In this document: positions 1 through 15,300 of the stretch, one piece after another
How the letters are laid out: each line of letters begins with the position of its first letter
How positions within the stretch are numbered: position 1 is the first letter of the stretch
Assembly: GCA_032622095.1 (NCBI GenBank)
Contig: CP136066.1
Coordinates: 207,536,978-207,600,977, forward strand
DNA length: 64,000 nucleotides
Reading direction: 5' to 3'
DNA from: Siphonodentalium dalli
Taxonomy: Eukaryota > Mollusca > Scaphopoda > Gadilida > Siphonodentaliidae
The notes under the pieces: model-generated
The model's input: the letters and a program-made list of their open reading frames with translations, nothing else
Databases searched by the model: none
Told to the model about the DNA's origin: nothing
Program-made: the position numbers and the translations under genes

Positions 1-125
1 ATAGTAAGGCCAATGTATTCTCTTATATATGCCAGGCTCCCTATGAAAGACTCGCATATATAACAGAATGCATTGGCACAGGGTTTTCGCAAAATTTCAG
101 GAAGCTGCAGACATGGAAGGGTTAA
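1..125 (+). mobile_element. Family B MITE, 3' part
   Basis: The window opens inside an element with the palindrome around 10-80 (CCAATGTATTCTC ... GAATGCATTGG). It is followed by CACAGGGTTTTCGC and the terminal CATGGAAGGGTTAA. Non-autonomous; it lies in a DYNC2LI1 intron. Confidence 0.8.
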
Positions 126-271
126 CACCACTTCTCAGTGTAATATGGTTGGTGAGTGGCGACATATTTATCCTGAGAAAAAAAGCCATATGTGGGTCTG
201 ACATGTGTTTTATAAAAGTGTTGTTGTAACCTTGCTGTCATCTTCAATAAATCTTTATTCAACTATTACAG

Positions 272-349
272 GAATTTGATTCTGAACAGAGGAAGGTGAT
301 AAGTAAAACCTTGAGATTTCTAGCACACACATACGGTGCCTCGTTGCAG
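272..349 (+). CDS. DYNC2LI1: DYNC2LI1 exon (first in window)
   Basis: This 78-bp exon is 26 codons long, phase 0 at both ends. The acceptor is ctattacag and the donor is cag|gtgagt. It encodes [20 protein letters not shown] followed by YGASLQ, the conserved block after the GTPase-like fold. A reading frame seems to start inside it at an internal methionine, but that is only an artefact of cutting the exon out of its transcript. Confidence 0.92.
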
Positions 350-3300
350 GTGAGTTCTAATATGATAATATGCAATGTATTTAAGTCCTGTTTTATATGT
401 TGCGCCAAACGTAATCGTATATTTCGAACAATTTTAGCATTTCTGATACAAAATGCTATTTGCTATAATCATTTCCCATGGGAAGTTGACGAAAATACGC
501 CGTGATAGTGTCCTCTGACAATGAGCTATAAACTGGCCCTCGTTGTGTCTTTATTTATACTTCTATTCTATATATACAGTGCATGGATCTCGGAAACGCT
601 TTCGTTGTTTTCAAAATCTCCCTTGAACCTTCATATATATCTCGATCTGCAATATATTTATTCCCAAATTCCATGAAACGTCCTTTGTCAGTCAATACAT
701 GCATCTCCCCATAGTACCGTACCATTGCATTCAATGTGTATTGACAACAACCAAGAGTCAACATATCTGTGGCACGATGCTGTTTATATGATGTGCCAGT
801 CACGGGTCGTGCTAGGATGGCTCCAAAGATGACTTAATGATGCCAAAAACTTCATTTTGTGCATGCTCTCTACCAAAGAGGTCCTAAATGGGGAGTGACT
901 TTCCATGAATCATCTTAGCACGACCCGTGTTTAGCATGTCATATAAAACAGCCTTGAGCCACTGGCAGGTAGCACATCGGCACCAGACGTGTAGCACGTC
1001 GGATCATGTCAGAGAAATTCTGACAAGCCAGTTGACATTGCTCCAGTCGCGATATCTTGAATTTTGTCATTTTCACACTAATTCGGCTAGCATGACTAAT
1101 GTCTGGCTCAACGTATCAAACAACCCTGGTATGATGTCAAACATACCTGGATTTAACCACCTGACATCGCCACATCGTAAATTATCCTGTGTAAAACAGC
1201 CTAATTTCAGTTTGTTTCTATTTGAATCTGACATTATGTCTGATAGTATTTTTGTGAGTTATTTGCCAGGAATATGGTTACTAAGTTGATTGGCAAGCTT
1301 AACATGGATAATGAACTTGGAAAATAAACCAAAAAATGTAATTCGAGACAGTTGAGAATAGGAAAACTAATTAACTTATTTTGTTACAAAGACTGGAAAA
1401 ATACTAAAATAAATCATCACTAAAATAAATCAAACATTGATGTCCGGAAATGTTTCTATCATTTAATTTAAATGTTATTTAGAATTTCTTAATCACATCC
1501 GCGGGTTAGTTTTAGGGACTATTTTTAGAACAGAAATACAATTTGCCGTGATTGAAAAAGTTAACAAGATAGAGATCTCCTTCTTGGTACATTTGCTGTA
1601 CTCTGAACTTTTTCTTACAATCAAAATAAACCACTTTATTATGTGTTTATAGACAAATAATATACCAAACCTTCAGTTTAACCCTTTGAGTGCCAGGTCG
1701 ATTTTTGTATCAACCCATATACCCTGTGCCAATGCATTCTCTTATATATGCGAGTCGACCATAGGTCGCCTCGCATATATAAGAGAATGCATTGGCCTAA
1801 CAATTTTTTTTTTTTTTTTTTTTTTTTTTACAATTTTAATAATTTATTCTTATATTCTTTAATAGACTTATTTTGTAGGTTTAGGGCCGATGAGATCGGC
1901 CCCTGGCACACAAAGGGTTAATCTCTATTTTATTCACAAAATAGCTATTTGTAGTCTTGAAATCAGGATTTATAATAATTATGTTGTTGTTGTTGTAATT
2001 GTGGCATGGAAGAAATGGTCTATCTTTAAAAGGTCTTCTATTATCTTTGAGATCCATTTCAATTTAGTTTAAAAAAAATATAATTTCTGTTGCAGTTCTT
2101 CAGCATCAAGAATGAGCACCTTGTTACGAGAGGGAAGGCATTATTTGGCACTCATTTGTTTGGAACAACACCCAGGTATGTTTGGAATTTTGTCTATATT
2201 TAGTAAAATATAAGGCTTTAGTCACTGGAGGGGGGGGTAAGAAATGGCCCTCCCATTGTCCTTGTATAACTGAGTCTGAAATAGGAATCTTTCAATTCAA
2301 ATTTCGGATAGATTTTAATGAATTGAATTGAATTTTCAGCAAACTTAATATAATACACACACAAAGTTGTTAGCCTTTTGATTATAAAGGTTATAGACAA
2401 GGCAGCTATACCACAGGAGCTTGGAATTTGGTCAAAACCCCTCTTTTATTGGCAGAACCACCACCCGGGACCATAGGTCACGGAAGGAACAAAACACAAA
2501 TTTGTTGCCACCCATTTTGAACTCAACTGTATTCCTACAAAAAATATATTTTCACTAAAAACTTTTGGTACGTCTTACACCTTAGATGCCAATCTACAAC
2601 ATTCCATAGGTATATTTTTCCAGTTCTTCGAAAACCTCACTTTATTTCGGTAATGTATTGTAAATTCACCAACGAACACAAATCTGCAACACCTCCATCA
2701 CCCGTTGTAGAATCTGAGTAGCGGAAATGGTACCGAAATATGCGGAAACTTTAAAACTATGATCCGGAGACGGATAGCATGAAAGTACCATTTATAATTT
2801 CGAACATAGCTGCTGATTACATGTTTATTACATGACCGAAACTGATAAATTGTGTCAAATACAATTTAATATATGTAATTCTGCGTCAATCATACGTCGT
2901 GGTTGGTATAACACAATTTTTAACCAAGAATTCGAAGAGCTCCTGATCAGGTACGTATTGTTGGTCCGATCATAATTAAATTGGTCATGGAGGTTGACAT
3001 TGACATGTAGATGGGAACGAATAATTTTGGAGTGAATTCCCCAAGAAACATGGCCGCCGTCGGCCATCTTGGATTTCAGCGATAACCCTGCATATATAAA
3101 TCAATGACACTGCCTAGAGCTTTGTCGATGCACCGATCATCGTGAAATTTTCATGGGTCATGACATCGATATCAAAATGAGAACGAATCATTGCTATATA
3201 CTGTAGCATTGGTACGATCATCGTGAAATTATTCATAGAAACATGACCGCCGTAGGATTTCAGCCACTCGTTTCATCGACCATGAAAGTTACATTAAGTA

Positions 3301-6300
3301 ATGTTTTTAATATTTTTGTGGGGTATTTTCGACTTTGAGAAAAACAATGCCATATGGCGGCTAGCTGTCTTGAATTTCCAATTCATGAGCACAGGCTATA
3401 TAATCATATGCCTAAAGCCATTCTTTGAGAGTTTTGGTGATGATTCGTTACGAGCCACGAGTGACGTATACTATTTATATATCCTGGTAGTGATACAATT
3501 GACAATACTTATAGTTGCTTATTAAATAAAATTTATGTTAGCGAGTTTATCACTAACTCAAATTTATAAACTAGTTATTCGGTAAACCAGTTTGCCTTTC
3601 AACTTGCACAAATAAAACGTATACCGTAAAGAATACGCAGGATAACATGAAAGAATCTTATTACATTTTGTTACTATATTTGGCATATTATGATATAAAT
3701 GGCGAGCTTTTGTACCCTACATTGACAATTTTGAATTTCGCGAAACTAAACACTCGTTCTATATATCGTTACCTAACTGAAGAAAAATGTTTTCTCTCGT
3801 CAACTAAGACATGTATTTGTTCGTCAGAACTAGTAAAAAACAGCATTTTATGTGGAAATAATCAAGATATTCTGGCAACGAATGTGCACCAAAACGCACA
3901 AAGGAATCGCTTCATGCATAGGCATATATATACCAGGCCTCCCCGTGAGTCTATATATCTTTTTTTTCTTCTACTTTGTGATGTTCGATCAGTGGGTTGA
4001 TTACTATTACTATTATATGATGGATAGTTTAGGTCTATAAACAGATCGCGACAGAGAGAGAGAGAGAGAGAGAGAGAAGAGAGAGAGAGCGAGAGAGGAG
4101 AGAGAGAAGAGAGATGGGAGAGAGAGAGAGAGAGAGAGTTGTGGTCCCCTTATGACCAATCATTGCAACCAGTAGCATTACCAAGTCAAGTAGTACATAG
4201 GCCTACCGGTGCACAACGAACATAAAAAAAAAACAATACCACGTGGTCGTGCCATAAATAGAAATAAATTACATTTAAAATATTTGTACTAATTACCATT
4301 CAGTCAAATGAAGAATATTTTCTTGGACAGTCGTCATTTTCATCAGATGATAACAGCAGACAGACAAATACAAAAATTTTCAAGAAAATACACAAAACAT
4401 CAGGATAAGATCATCAAAAACGCGCATAGTATGACGCAAACATAAACTGATTTAAGTTTTCTGGCGCCTAAGTTCGAAAACCGCACGCACTTTCAAATAT
4501 TTTTGAATTTCGCGGGCTTTAAATTTAGGTTTCGATTTTATTTCGTTCCGACTTTGTTATTCCGGAAAAATGGTTTTGTGCCATTTGTCATTCAGATTCT
4601 ACAACGGGTGATGGAGGTGTTGCAGATTTGTGTTCGTTGGTGAATTTACAATACATTACCGAAATAAAGTGAGGTTTTCGAAGAACTGGAAAAATATACC
4701 TATGGAATGTTGTAGATTGGCATCTAAGGTGTAAGAGGTACCAAAAGTTTTTAGTGAAAATATATTTTTTGTAGGAATACAGTTGAGTTCAAAATGGGTG
4801 GCAACAAATTCGTGTTTCGTTCCTTCCGTGACCTATGGTCCCGGGTGGTGGTTCTGCCAATAAAAGAGGGGTTTTGACCAAATTCCAAGCTCCTGTGGCT
4901 ATACATTCTGGATTGCTTAATTAACTGTGATAGTCGAGAATTTGGAGACCAGATTTAGATGTGTGTTGACAGGCTGTATTGCCAGTAATTGGGAGTTTAT
5001 ATGACTACCAGCAGTTCATTGTAATGTTCATCATACTTTTCAAACTCAAAGTAACTTTTTATGATACTTTTATACCTCCATCCAAATAATTGGGAGGGGG
5101 GGGAGTAAAGATGAAGGTATACTGGAATACATGTGTCCGTCCATCTGTACATCTGTCCATGGGTTATCAGATATTGATGACATTTGGTATGCAGGTTTGT
5201 CATCAGGAGGGCTTTGAAAAGTGGTTGTTCACATTTTCTGTTCAAATGTTATCCCTATTTTTTTATCTGAAAATGTTGGATTTCCGTATGTCTGCTCATA
5301 TATCTCAACATCTCTGTTCAGTACAGTTTGTATAAACATACCGCTATTATTTCATACCAATTAAAAAAAAAAATTGACATATAAATAAACTGCCATTTTT
5401 ACCCTGTCTTGTTTCAGCAAAACCATTCAGCTTGATTACAATAAACCTCTGGTAATACCAGCTGGCTTAGATTCACTCCAGAATATAGGTAAGTCAGTCA
5501 TTATTCCGAAGAGTCGGTACACATCTGTTAACAAATGCTGTCTACAATATCTTCATGAACAAGCCTCCAAATAGTGTGTCTGCCATTTGCAGAATGAGGT
5601 CCCCAGAGGGTGAATTTGGTGATGCTAGCCCGCTATGCTCTGTGGAAATTTAGTGACGCATAGTGGGCTAGCATCACCAAATTCACCCTCTGGGGAATTC
5701 TGCTTAGTCCTCAACTGCTATAGGAGACCTAGGATCAGATTCCCCAGTTGAAGTTGGTGATGTTTACCCATTAGTCACCTCGATTATGCATTTTATCTTC
5801 TGCAAATTAGGGGATATTAAAAACTGAACAGAAGGGAAAAAGTAACCAAAAACAATGTTAATTTGAGACTATAGATACTTCCCAGAAGATGAGACCTAAG
5901 CAGAATGAGTTCTCAATTTGGTGACGTTTTGGTGTTCTGCTATAATAATTGTGCAGGGTTTCTGCTAGAGGGGAGGTGGGTTCCTTTTAGGGTCCCTATC
6001 CTCTGGCCCAAATTTCCCCACCGACACATTCCCCAATCAACAGACAAATTTCACTTGTACGGTATCAAAATTGGACATCGCAAAATTCCTCTTGTTTGAT
6101 TCTGCAGGCCTGCAAATTTGAAAACAGGTCATGCCAAAGTTTTATAAATGCAGGTCTCGCGATAACTAATTCTCATCTTAATTTTTGCTTTGCAAGTCCC
6201 AAAATGAGACATTCAAATTTATTACAGTAGTTCAATGAGTTGCCCATCTGTAGTAAATAATACCAGTTGTAGCGTTTATAACAGTTTGTGCAACTCTCAT

Positions 6301-9300
6301 GCTAACCTATGGTACATGTAAGCGTTACCTAAGCACAAACCAGGCAAGTGAAAAATAGGTTACACATAATTTTGAAACCTGCAGGCCTGATTCTGCTGGA
6401 TTAAATCATGATTATATTATCAAATAATACATGTTCCCTTTGTTCGATTTAAACTGATTGTTGCTTAGGTAGATTAGATTTCAGGTGAAGTTTGATTCGG
6501 AATGTTTCATGATATAAATTATTTTCAAGAATTTTGTGAAGTCGGATTTAGAAATTAATTGCTGCTGAGCAAACTTCCTTTTCCATGCAACCCGGCCTCA
6601 AAATATGATGCTGGTCATTTGCAGAATGAGATTCCCAGATGGTGAATTTAGTGATGCAACCCCACATAGCAGGCTAGCATCACCAAATTCACCCTCTGGT
6701 GACCTCATTCTGCTTAGGCCTCATGTTCTCTGGAAAGTATCATTATTATCATATCAACAAGATATCTGTTTTTTATAAAGTTAGAAACTTTTTTAGAAAG
6801 TACTTTTTCAATTCAATTTCTCTGCATTCCCAAAATGGCAAATGACACAATGCATAATCAGGTACCCTATGGGTGCACATCACCATCTGTGAACTTAAAT
6901 CTTTGTCTAGCCCGATGTTCAGTGTAGCGACACTAAATTCAACCTGTGGGGACTTCCATTGTTGAGCATTGTAGAAACTTGGCTTCAATCTGGGAGTATA
7001 GATAGCTCTAATTGAAATAAATTATCTTTCACTTACATGTCTTAACAGTTATACATTTATCTGTTTTATGAAAGGATGTGCTTTCCACTGCTGATCTACC
7101 TCATACTCATTCTTCCATCGGCCAACTTCTCCTGTCAAAGTTTTTCAACTAAACTAGTTAAAACATCTAAAAATATGAGATCAAATAATTGGTATTAACC
7201 CTTTACCCAACAGAACGGCCCTGTGCCAATGCATTCTCTTATATAAGAGAATGCATTGGCTTAACACATTAAAAATTACAAAATTGTTAAAGAATGTAAG
7301 AAAAAATGGTAAAAAGTGTTAAAAAAAGATTTTTTTTAGGCCAATGCATTCTCTTATATATGCGAGGCGACCTATGGTCGACTCGCATATATAAGAGAAT
7401 GCATTGGAACAGGGCATAACTGTAACTATCACAATGTGGTCAAGGAGCCAATTCCAATGATATCCATATTTGTATGGTTCTATTGAGACAGACCGAAGAT
7501 ATTTTAGGCTGTTGAAGCTTTATTTGGCCGGTTTGTTGGGTAAAGGGTTAAATACGTATTTTTATTTTTTAATAGGCTCACCTCCAATATCTGATAAGGA
7601 TCTCGGGAGAGTTAGTGCAAGGTACTTAACAATATTTACCTTGGCCATGTAGGCCATGGGAGAATTCCCTATGGGAGAGGCACGTATATAAGAGAATGCA
7701 TAGCACAGGATCTTTAACCCTTCCATGACTGGTAGCTTCCTGAATATTACAAAACCCTGTGCCAGTGCATTCTCTTAAAAATGCTAGTATCCCATAGGGA
7801 GCCTCGCATATATAAGAGAATGCATTGGCCTAACAATATTTACCTTGACCTTTTAAGCCAGCGCATTCTCTTATATATGTGAGTCTTCCATAGGGTGCCT
7901 CACATATATACGAGAATGCATTAGCCTAACAATTTTTACCTTGATCTTATAAGCCAGTGCAATCTCTTATATAGGCAAGGCTCTCTATGGGAGACTTACA
8001 TATATATAAAAGAATGGACTGGCACATGATCTTTAATGCTGCAGCAGCGCAGCGCAGCTCCTGTCATGAAAGGGTTAATTATGTTAGTTTTTGTACATTA
8101 TAACTACCTACTCCAAGTATAATAGTTGCATCGATGTTTCTGTGTGTTCACTGATGAGTCCAAGCCTTGAAATAGTGTGCCTGTCATTTGCAGAATGAGT
8201 TCCCCAGAGGGTTAATTTAGTGATGCTACCCCGCATAGCGGGCTAGCATCACCAAATTCACCCCCTGGGAACCTCATTCTGCTGAGGTGTAAGCAGAATG
8301 AGGTCCCCAGAGGGTGAATTTGGTGATGCTAGCCCGCTATGCAGGGTAACATCACTAAATTCACCCTCTGGGGACCTCATTTTGCAAATGACAGACACAC
8401 TATTTCAAAGCTTGGACGAGACTAATTTCTCTTGTTGAACTGGGAGTGAGCAGAAGTGATTTTTTTGCTGAATATGTGATACGGCACCCAGTTGTTTAGT
8501 GTAATCTGTGTATCATTATACAATTTCCCATATCAGCTTGTTATCATGGTCATTGAAGTTCATCTTACTTGCCAGACTTGTAACTTTTCTCACAATGTTG
8601 CAAACACGTATTTGCCATTTTATGTTTTCCAAGTAAAGTAGTTTTGTGTTTGCATGTTGACAGGAAATAAATAGCAGTGTGTTGTATTATTAAAGATACA
8701 TAATCTGATTTAACGCCCCTAAATAACTATTTCCTTGGCTTCGCGGGGTAAAAAAATATTTGATTGGAGTCGAGTAACCCACCCATCAAAGCTCAGAGGG
8801 ATCAGATATCGATTTTTGAAATCTGTTGTTTTTTACCACCTGGAATATTTGGGGGCCTAGCGAATATTCGACGAGCCGACCAACATATACTCTTGATACC
8901 AAATTGCGTTGAATAAAATGTTGATATATAACATGTTTAGAAAAATTTATACTAGAGTTGACAGTGGTTAGCATTATTTTTTGGTCATTAATCCAGCCCT
9001 CTTAATTCAGATTGTTTGGCTTCGGCAATCCGCTACGGCAACAGTATGCCGTGGCCCAGTTTGCTTCAGTTAATTGCTTCGGCAATGCTGATTGCCGTAG
9101 CCAATTATGAAGGCTGTTAATCGATTCTGATAACTAGAGTGTCTTTTGAAGAAATGTTGTTGTTATTGGAATCTGATGATATGGGGACCATCCAATCGGA
9201 TTGTGTACCTTTAACATGTTGGGTCCAGTGTATTCAGGCCTGATTTTACTGATATTCTACTGTGGTTGTCATCATAATTATTAATTCTCCATTTCAGAAC

Positions 9301-12300
9301 TCCTGTAGAGCTATGGAAGCAAGCATTTACAAGTTATTTTCCCCAAGAGGTAAGAATTTTGAATATGGATTTTTTAAAGATGGTCTATATACAGTAATGC
9401 CTTAATTAATCGACTCTTTAACCCTTTGAGTGCCAGGGGCCGATCTAATCGGCCGTAAACCTACACAATAAGTCTGTTAAAGAATATAATAAAATATATT
9501 AAAATTGTAAAAAAAAAAAGGCCAATGCATTCTCTTATATATGCGAGGCGACCTATGGTCGACTCGCATATATAAGAGAATGCATTGGCACAGGGTATAT
9601 GGGTTGATACAAAAATCGGCCTGGCACTCAAAGGGTTAACCACAGCAGAATTATGGGTAACTGTTTAGGATTTAGTCGGAAATATGGCTTGTTGCCATTC
9701 ATTGGAAAGCTCTCACAATGGCTTGTTGCCATTCATCGGAAAGCTCTCACCGAGAGCTTTCCGATGAATGGCAACAAGCCATATTTCCGACTAAATCCTG
9801 AAAAGTTACCCATAATTCTGCTGTGGTTAAAGAGTCGATTAATTAGGGCATTACTGTAGTTTCAGGGGTATAAATAATTAGATATGAATAGAAGACCCCT
9901 GCCTGGAAAATGCTTCTATCGATTAATATTGATTATATTTAGAATGTTTTCTGGTATCAACATGGGTGTTCATTTAGCTAACAACCAATAGTGGTTACTG
10001 TTATCAGAGACCAGAAATTTTATTGCGTGAAATTTGTTACAAATAAATGTTAATTATACTCATTATCGTGTGTAATTATAGAATATAACAATACAAACAA
10101 TCAATTGGAGACATTTGACGTTCAGTTCGTAGCAATGGCAGCACTCTAATAATCGCTATCTGATATTGGCTGAACGATCTGTTATAAAAATAGATCAAAT
10201 AAATATCCTGTTTAATCATCGCATTAAATCGGAAAATATTTGAAATAAAATCAATATTAATTGATAGAAGTGTTTCCGTATAGGGGTCCTCATATTTATT
10301 CTATACCCACGAAACTATTTCAAATTTGTTATATAAAGTGATAATCTAACTTTAAAGGCAGCTCTTTAGTGATAGATTTATCTAGCGTTACATACAATTC
10401 TGTTACTTGTCACTGAATATTGGCTCGTTGTGATTCGTGATATGATATGGGCTGAAACGATATTAAATTCCAACAAAACAAACAAAAATACTGAAAATAG
10501 GAAGGATTTGAAGCAACATGTTTTTATCCACAACTATTATCACTTCTGGAGTTCATCATGTACAAGGGATATATTAAGCCTTTCTATACTAAATACTTTT
10601 CATTAAAGATGAATTATCCAAATTAACGCTCCTAATTTACTATTTCTTTGGCTTCGGGTGTAAAAAATATTTGATTCAAGTCAAGGAAACCACCCATCAA
10701 AGCTTAGAGTGATCAGATATCAGTTTTTGAAGTTTGTTATTTCTCGAGATGTGCAATTATTTGTCGCCCAAAAAAACGTTGTCAAACAGACGGTCTTGGA
10801 CAAAATTGCAGATGAAGATGGATAACTCTAAAATCAAGTGGTAATACAGCCAAATTTCATGATACACAAGTGATAATACGGCTATATTTCATTGAACAAA
10901 ATGTTGATAAATAACACGTTTTGGGAAATTTTATACCATAGTTGACAGTGGTTAGCATTGTTTTGTTGCAATTAATCGATTCTGATAACTAAAGCATATT
11001 TTGAAGAAATGTTGTTGTTGTTGTTGTTGTATTTTGATGATATGGGGACCGTCTGATCGATTTGAGTACCTTTAAGGCCCGTCCACACAGCTCTTGACAT
11101 ATGGTAAAAGCGTTTTTAGCAATTTATATATTTCATTAGCTACTCAGGGGTTTTTGTTATTCACATATTTTTGTTAAAAATTACTGCATAGTCTGATGCA
11201 CAATCACAGTCCAAAACTGACATTGCCAGAAAACTGTTATGCCTCTGGTGTTTTCATCCTTTTCGTCGTTGTAAAAGTCAGAATTAGCCGATTGACCACA
11301 GACGAATTGCGCTGTTCCATACCGATATCCTCATCCTTTATATGTTCATGAAAAATTAAATTAAATAATATCAGATGCCTCCATATGGAAAGCTATGCTG
11401 AAACTAATAAGATATTAACACGGATAAATCTGCTCTATTCTTATTACAATGACATTTATTCTGAGTCACATTGTGATATTGAATTATAAATTGGGAATAA
11501 CTCACTTTGGTCCCATTTTTTTGAAAATGTTGGATGTAAATCTCGCAATATAGTTATATTGGCCTAATGTACTGCTTTTATGATAGATTTCGGGTTTATA
11601 TATTAATCAACAATAAAGGTGATTAAATACTATTTTAATTAAACCTTCCATTATTACAAGCAATCTGAGGATGACGTAGAGGTGAGTAAATGTGACATTG
11701 GTTTTGTGCAACATATCTCAATGCTCAACAGACACAGAACAGAAAATCTATATATTAACCCTTTACCCAACAAAACGGCCAAAACCGGCCAAATAAAGCT
11801 TCAACAGCCTAAAATTTCTTCGGTCTGTCTCAATAGAACCATACAAATATGGATATCATTGGAACCGGCTCCTTGACCACATTGTGATAGTTACAGTTAT
11901 GACCTGTGCCAATGCATTCTCTTATATATGCGAGTCGACCATAGGACGCCTCGCATATATAAGAGAATGCATTGGCCTAAAAAAAATCTTTTTTTAACAC
12001 TTTTTACCATTTTTTCTTACATTCTTTAACAATTTTATAATTTTTAATGTGTTAAGCCAATGCATTCTCTTATATATGCGAGGCGACCTATGGTCGACTC
12101 GCATATATAAGAGAATGCATTGGCACAGGGCCCTTCTGTTGGGTAAAGGGTTAAGCAAACCGCACCAGCCTTGTTTACAGTCTCTTTGAAAAGCTGACGA
12201 AAATACTATATCGGAATTACGTCTCTAGAACTCTCTATTAAAATTAGGTTATGTATTGAAGTGATTCCCTCCATTTCATTGGAGAGTGGCACAGACTGCA

Positions 12301-15300
12301 TTCGATTTCATTGGTTTATGGCATAGCAGATCACGTCAGAGGTCAGAGGTCGATGCCGTGTTGACAATTTTCCCATGCATTGTCAAACTCAACTATTGTT
12401 GGAAAACTGAATACAGGCGATATATCTATTATTCATTTTACTCATCGCAATATATGTAATAGACATCATCTTCAAGTTTTTTTTATCAGTAATATTATAT
12501 TCATTATTCTTTCGCATCTATTGCATTTATAACTATTTCTAAATACTACGATTCTCACAAACATTTACTATGCCAGGAATGCACTCCATATTTGGAAACG
12601 ACTTATTACGTCAAGTTGGGAATGCTGCATCATCGTAGAAATGAAATATTATGGACACTTCTAGAGACGTAATTCCGATATAGGATTTTTGTCCGCTTTT
12701 CAAAGAGACTGCCTTGTTTCCAGCTGCAACATTATTTTACCTGACAATCTATTTAATACTCAAGTTTATTTCACTTTACAATCCAATGAGAGGCATGGTA
12801 TTAGGTGGGTATAGATAACAATCATAAAATTTCTTAGGTCACACTATTTTAAAGTGATGTGAAACACTCCAGTAGGGTGATCAAATAGAAATGGAGAATA
12901 CCCTTGCTCAAAGTAGTAATTTTACAAATATTATATACAAATTGCCAACAAACACCGTCATTCTTGAATATTAATTAAATACAATGACTCTCGATGGCGA
13001 AATCGTTTTTGTTAGCTTATCACAGATAGTTGCGTCCCGAATCGAGAAGTATATATTTACAATTGCGCATAGTTCAGATGATGTTTTCTATGGACTGGTA
13101 AGGTCGATTTGTTTGAAATTTTCGGTATGTTACTTGAATGCTATATTCCTCAAGTTGGCATAGTGCCTGAATACTAACTTATTAGTTTCACGCACCCGAA
13201 TAAGTACTAATATGTCTTTAATAAAAAAGTTCAAACCAGCAAGCTTTGGAAACAAGGTGCCTTTTTAGCTCAATCTGCCTACAAGAGAGGGTTGTAGCTA
13301 TTGTGGGTGGTGAGTAAAAAAATAAAGGATCTGCGGTCTGTAGTCACGTTTTCGCTCCGTTTATATACGCCAGTTTTGAAAAAAACAGGATGTATTATGT
13401 TATTGGTTCGTCCATCTGTCTGTTCGTTTAGCCGTTTGCTTATTTCGTTTCAGGATGATAACTTTAGCAAGTCTGATCTCAATGGAATAAAATTTAGTAT
13501 GTGGGTTTACCAGCCCAAAATACAGGTCAAGTTTGAATTTGGGTTCCGCCCGCCTATTTTCATCGAAGTTATGGCCCTTTGTTGAGTATTTTGCAACGCC
13601 TTAGCGATGCTCTTGTTTCAAGATGAAAGTAAGACTTTTCGTGATAAATTTTTGGATCAAGGTTTTTAAGTTGCCTTCGAGAATTATACAGACGACTGTA
13701 TCACATGATTAATGAAATAAACTCTCACAATGTAGCATTTAAATTAAGTTAGTATACATCGCATTTTGTTCACACTGGCACGGGTGTCATTGTACCCCCA
13801 CTTTTTCAAAGAAAAATGGGGGTTGGGTATACTGGATTGACTGCATCCATCCATTTGTCCATCTGTTTGTCGAGTCGTTTATATGTCCGTCCGGGCATAT
13901 ATCTCAGCATTGGGTTATTGGATATGAATGAAATGTGGTATGGAGGTTCATCATCACGACTGCTTTAAAAAGAGGGCCAAGAGACGTTGTTTCTTTTTCC
14001 ATTCTAGAGTTATCCTTCTTTGTTTATCTGGAAATTTGGAGTTTTCGTCCATCCGTGCAGGTGGGCCATGGATTATCGGATGTGATTTTAAATTTGGAAT
14101 GGCGGTTTGCCATCACAAATGGTTTCAAAAGAGTGTCCAATGATGTTGTTTCCATATTCATTTTGACTGAGTTATCAACTTCAGTTTGTAAATTTTTCAC
14201 AATTTTGGTCCATCCGGCTTGATAAATAAAAAATTATGAACCAATTTCAATAAATTTTGGAATACAAGTTGCTTGCCACAATATCTAAAATCAATGAGCA
14301 AACCAGGTTTATCCCAATTTTTGAGTCTGAATTATGGCCCTTCGTCAATTTTTCACAATTTTTGTCCATCCGGCTCTTCTGCTGTTGTTTTTTAACCATT
14401 ATTTGAATGACTGATCTTATGGAGGAGAGAATTTCTGTGTTGTGTTTTCTGAAATGGTATGTTTGGCGTGGCTGAAATTTTGGTAATATTATTCAAATGA
14501 TGCATTCTTCCATTTGGGCTAAGTGTCTGGGTACATATCGGTTAGTTTCACTGAAATAAATACTTAATTATGTCTTTAATCATAGAAAATGCTGTAGCAG
14601 TGCTGTTACAGACTGAGTTTGAATGGTGAATGTGGTCCAAGTATTTGTATTTCAAGTGCTACTTAACATTTTCATGACGAGAGCTGAACTGGTGCAACAT
14701 TATATAACCTGTGCTAGTTCATTATCCTATTATAAGCAGATATAGGAGAATGTACTGGCTTACAAGGTCAAGGAAAATATTGTTAGGCCAGTGCATTCTT
14801 TTATATATGTGAGGCTGCCAATGGGAGACTCACATATCCATGTATAAGAGAATGCATTGGCACAGGATTTTTCACAAAATTTTAGGAAGCTCCAGTCATG
14901 GAAGGGTTTAAAACGATTTTCACTTCTGTCTATTGATATACAGAATTTGTGTGGAGAATATGATATAAATAGAATTATAGAATAAGCTGAACAATATCTG
15001 TGTAATAATAAATGTCAGATGAAACTAATAATGCCGCACACTATATTTCAGAATACAAACAACCCTGGTATGGTTGAGGATCCAGGAAAAGATCCACAGT
15101 ATACAGAAGCTCAAATAGATACCCTCAGGCAGCAAAAAGATGAGGTAATTATATATTTTGAGAAAAAAACGTATTATGTTATTGGTCCATCTGTCTGTCC
15201 GTCCGTTCTCTTTATTTGTTTCTGGTTGATAACTTTAGTAAGTCTGAACTTAAATTTGGTATGTGCGTTTACTAGCACAAAATACAGGTCAAGTTCGAAT

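Noticed and set aside
4116..4121. GA-rich tract as a promoter (GAGA-type) element
   Set aside because: It lies inside a mobile element within an intron and is a plain microsatellite.
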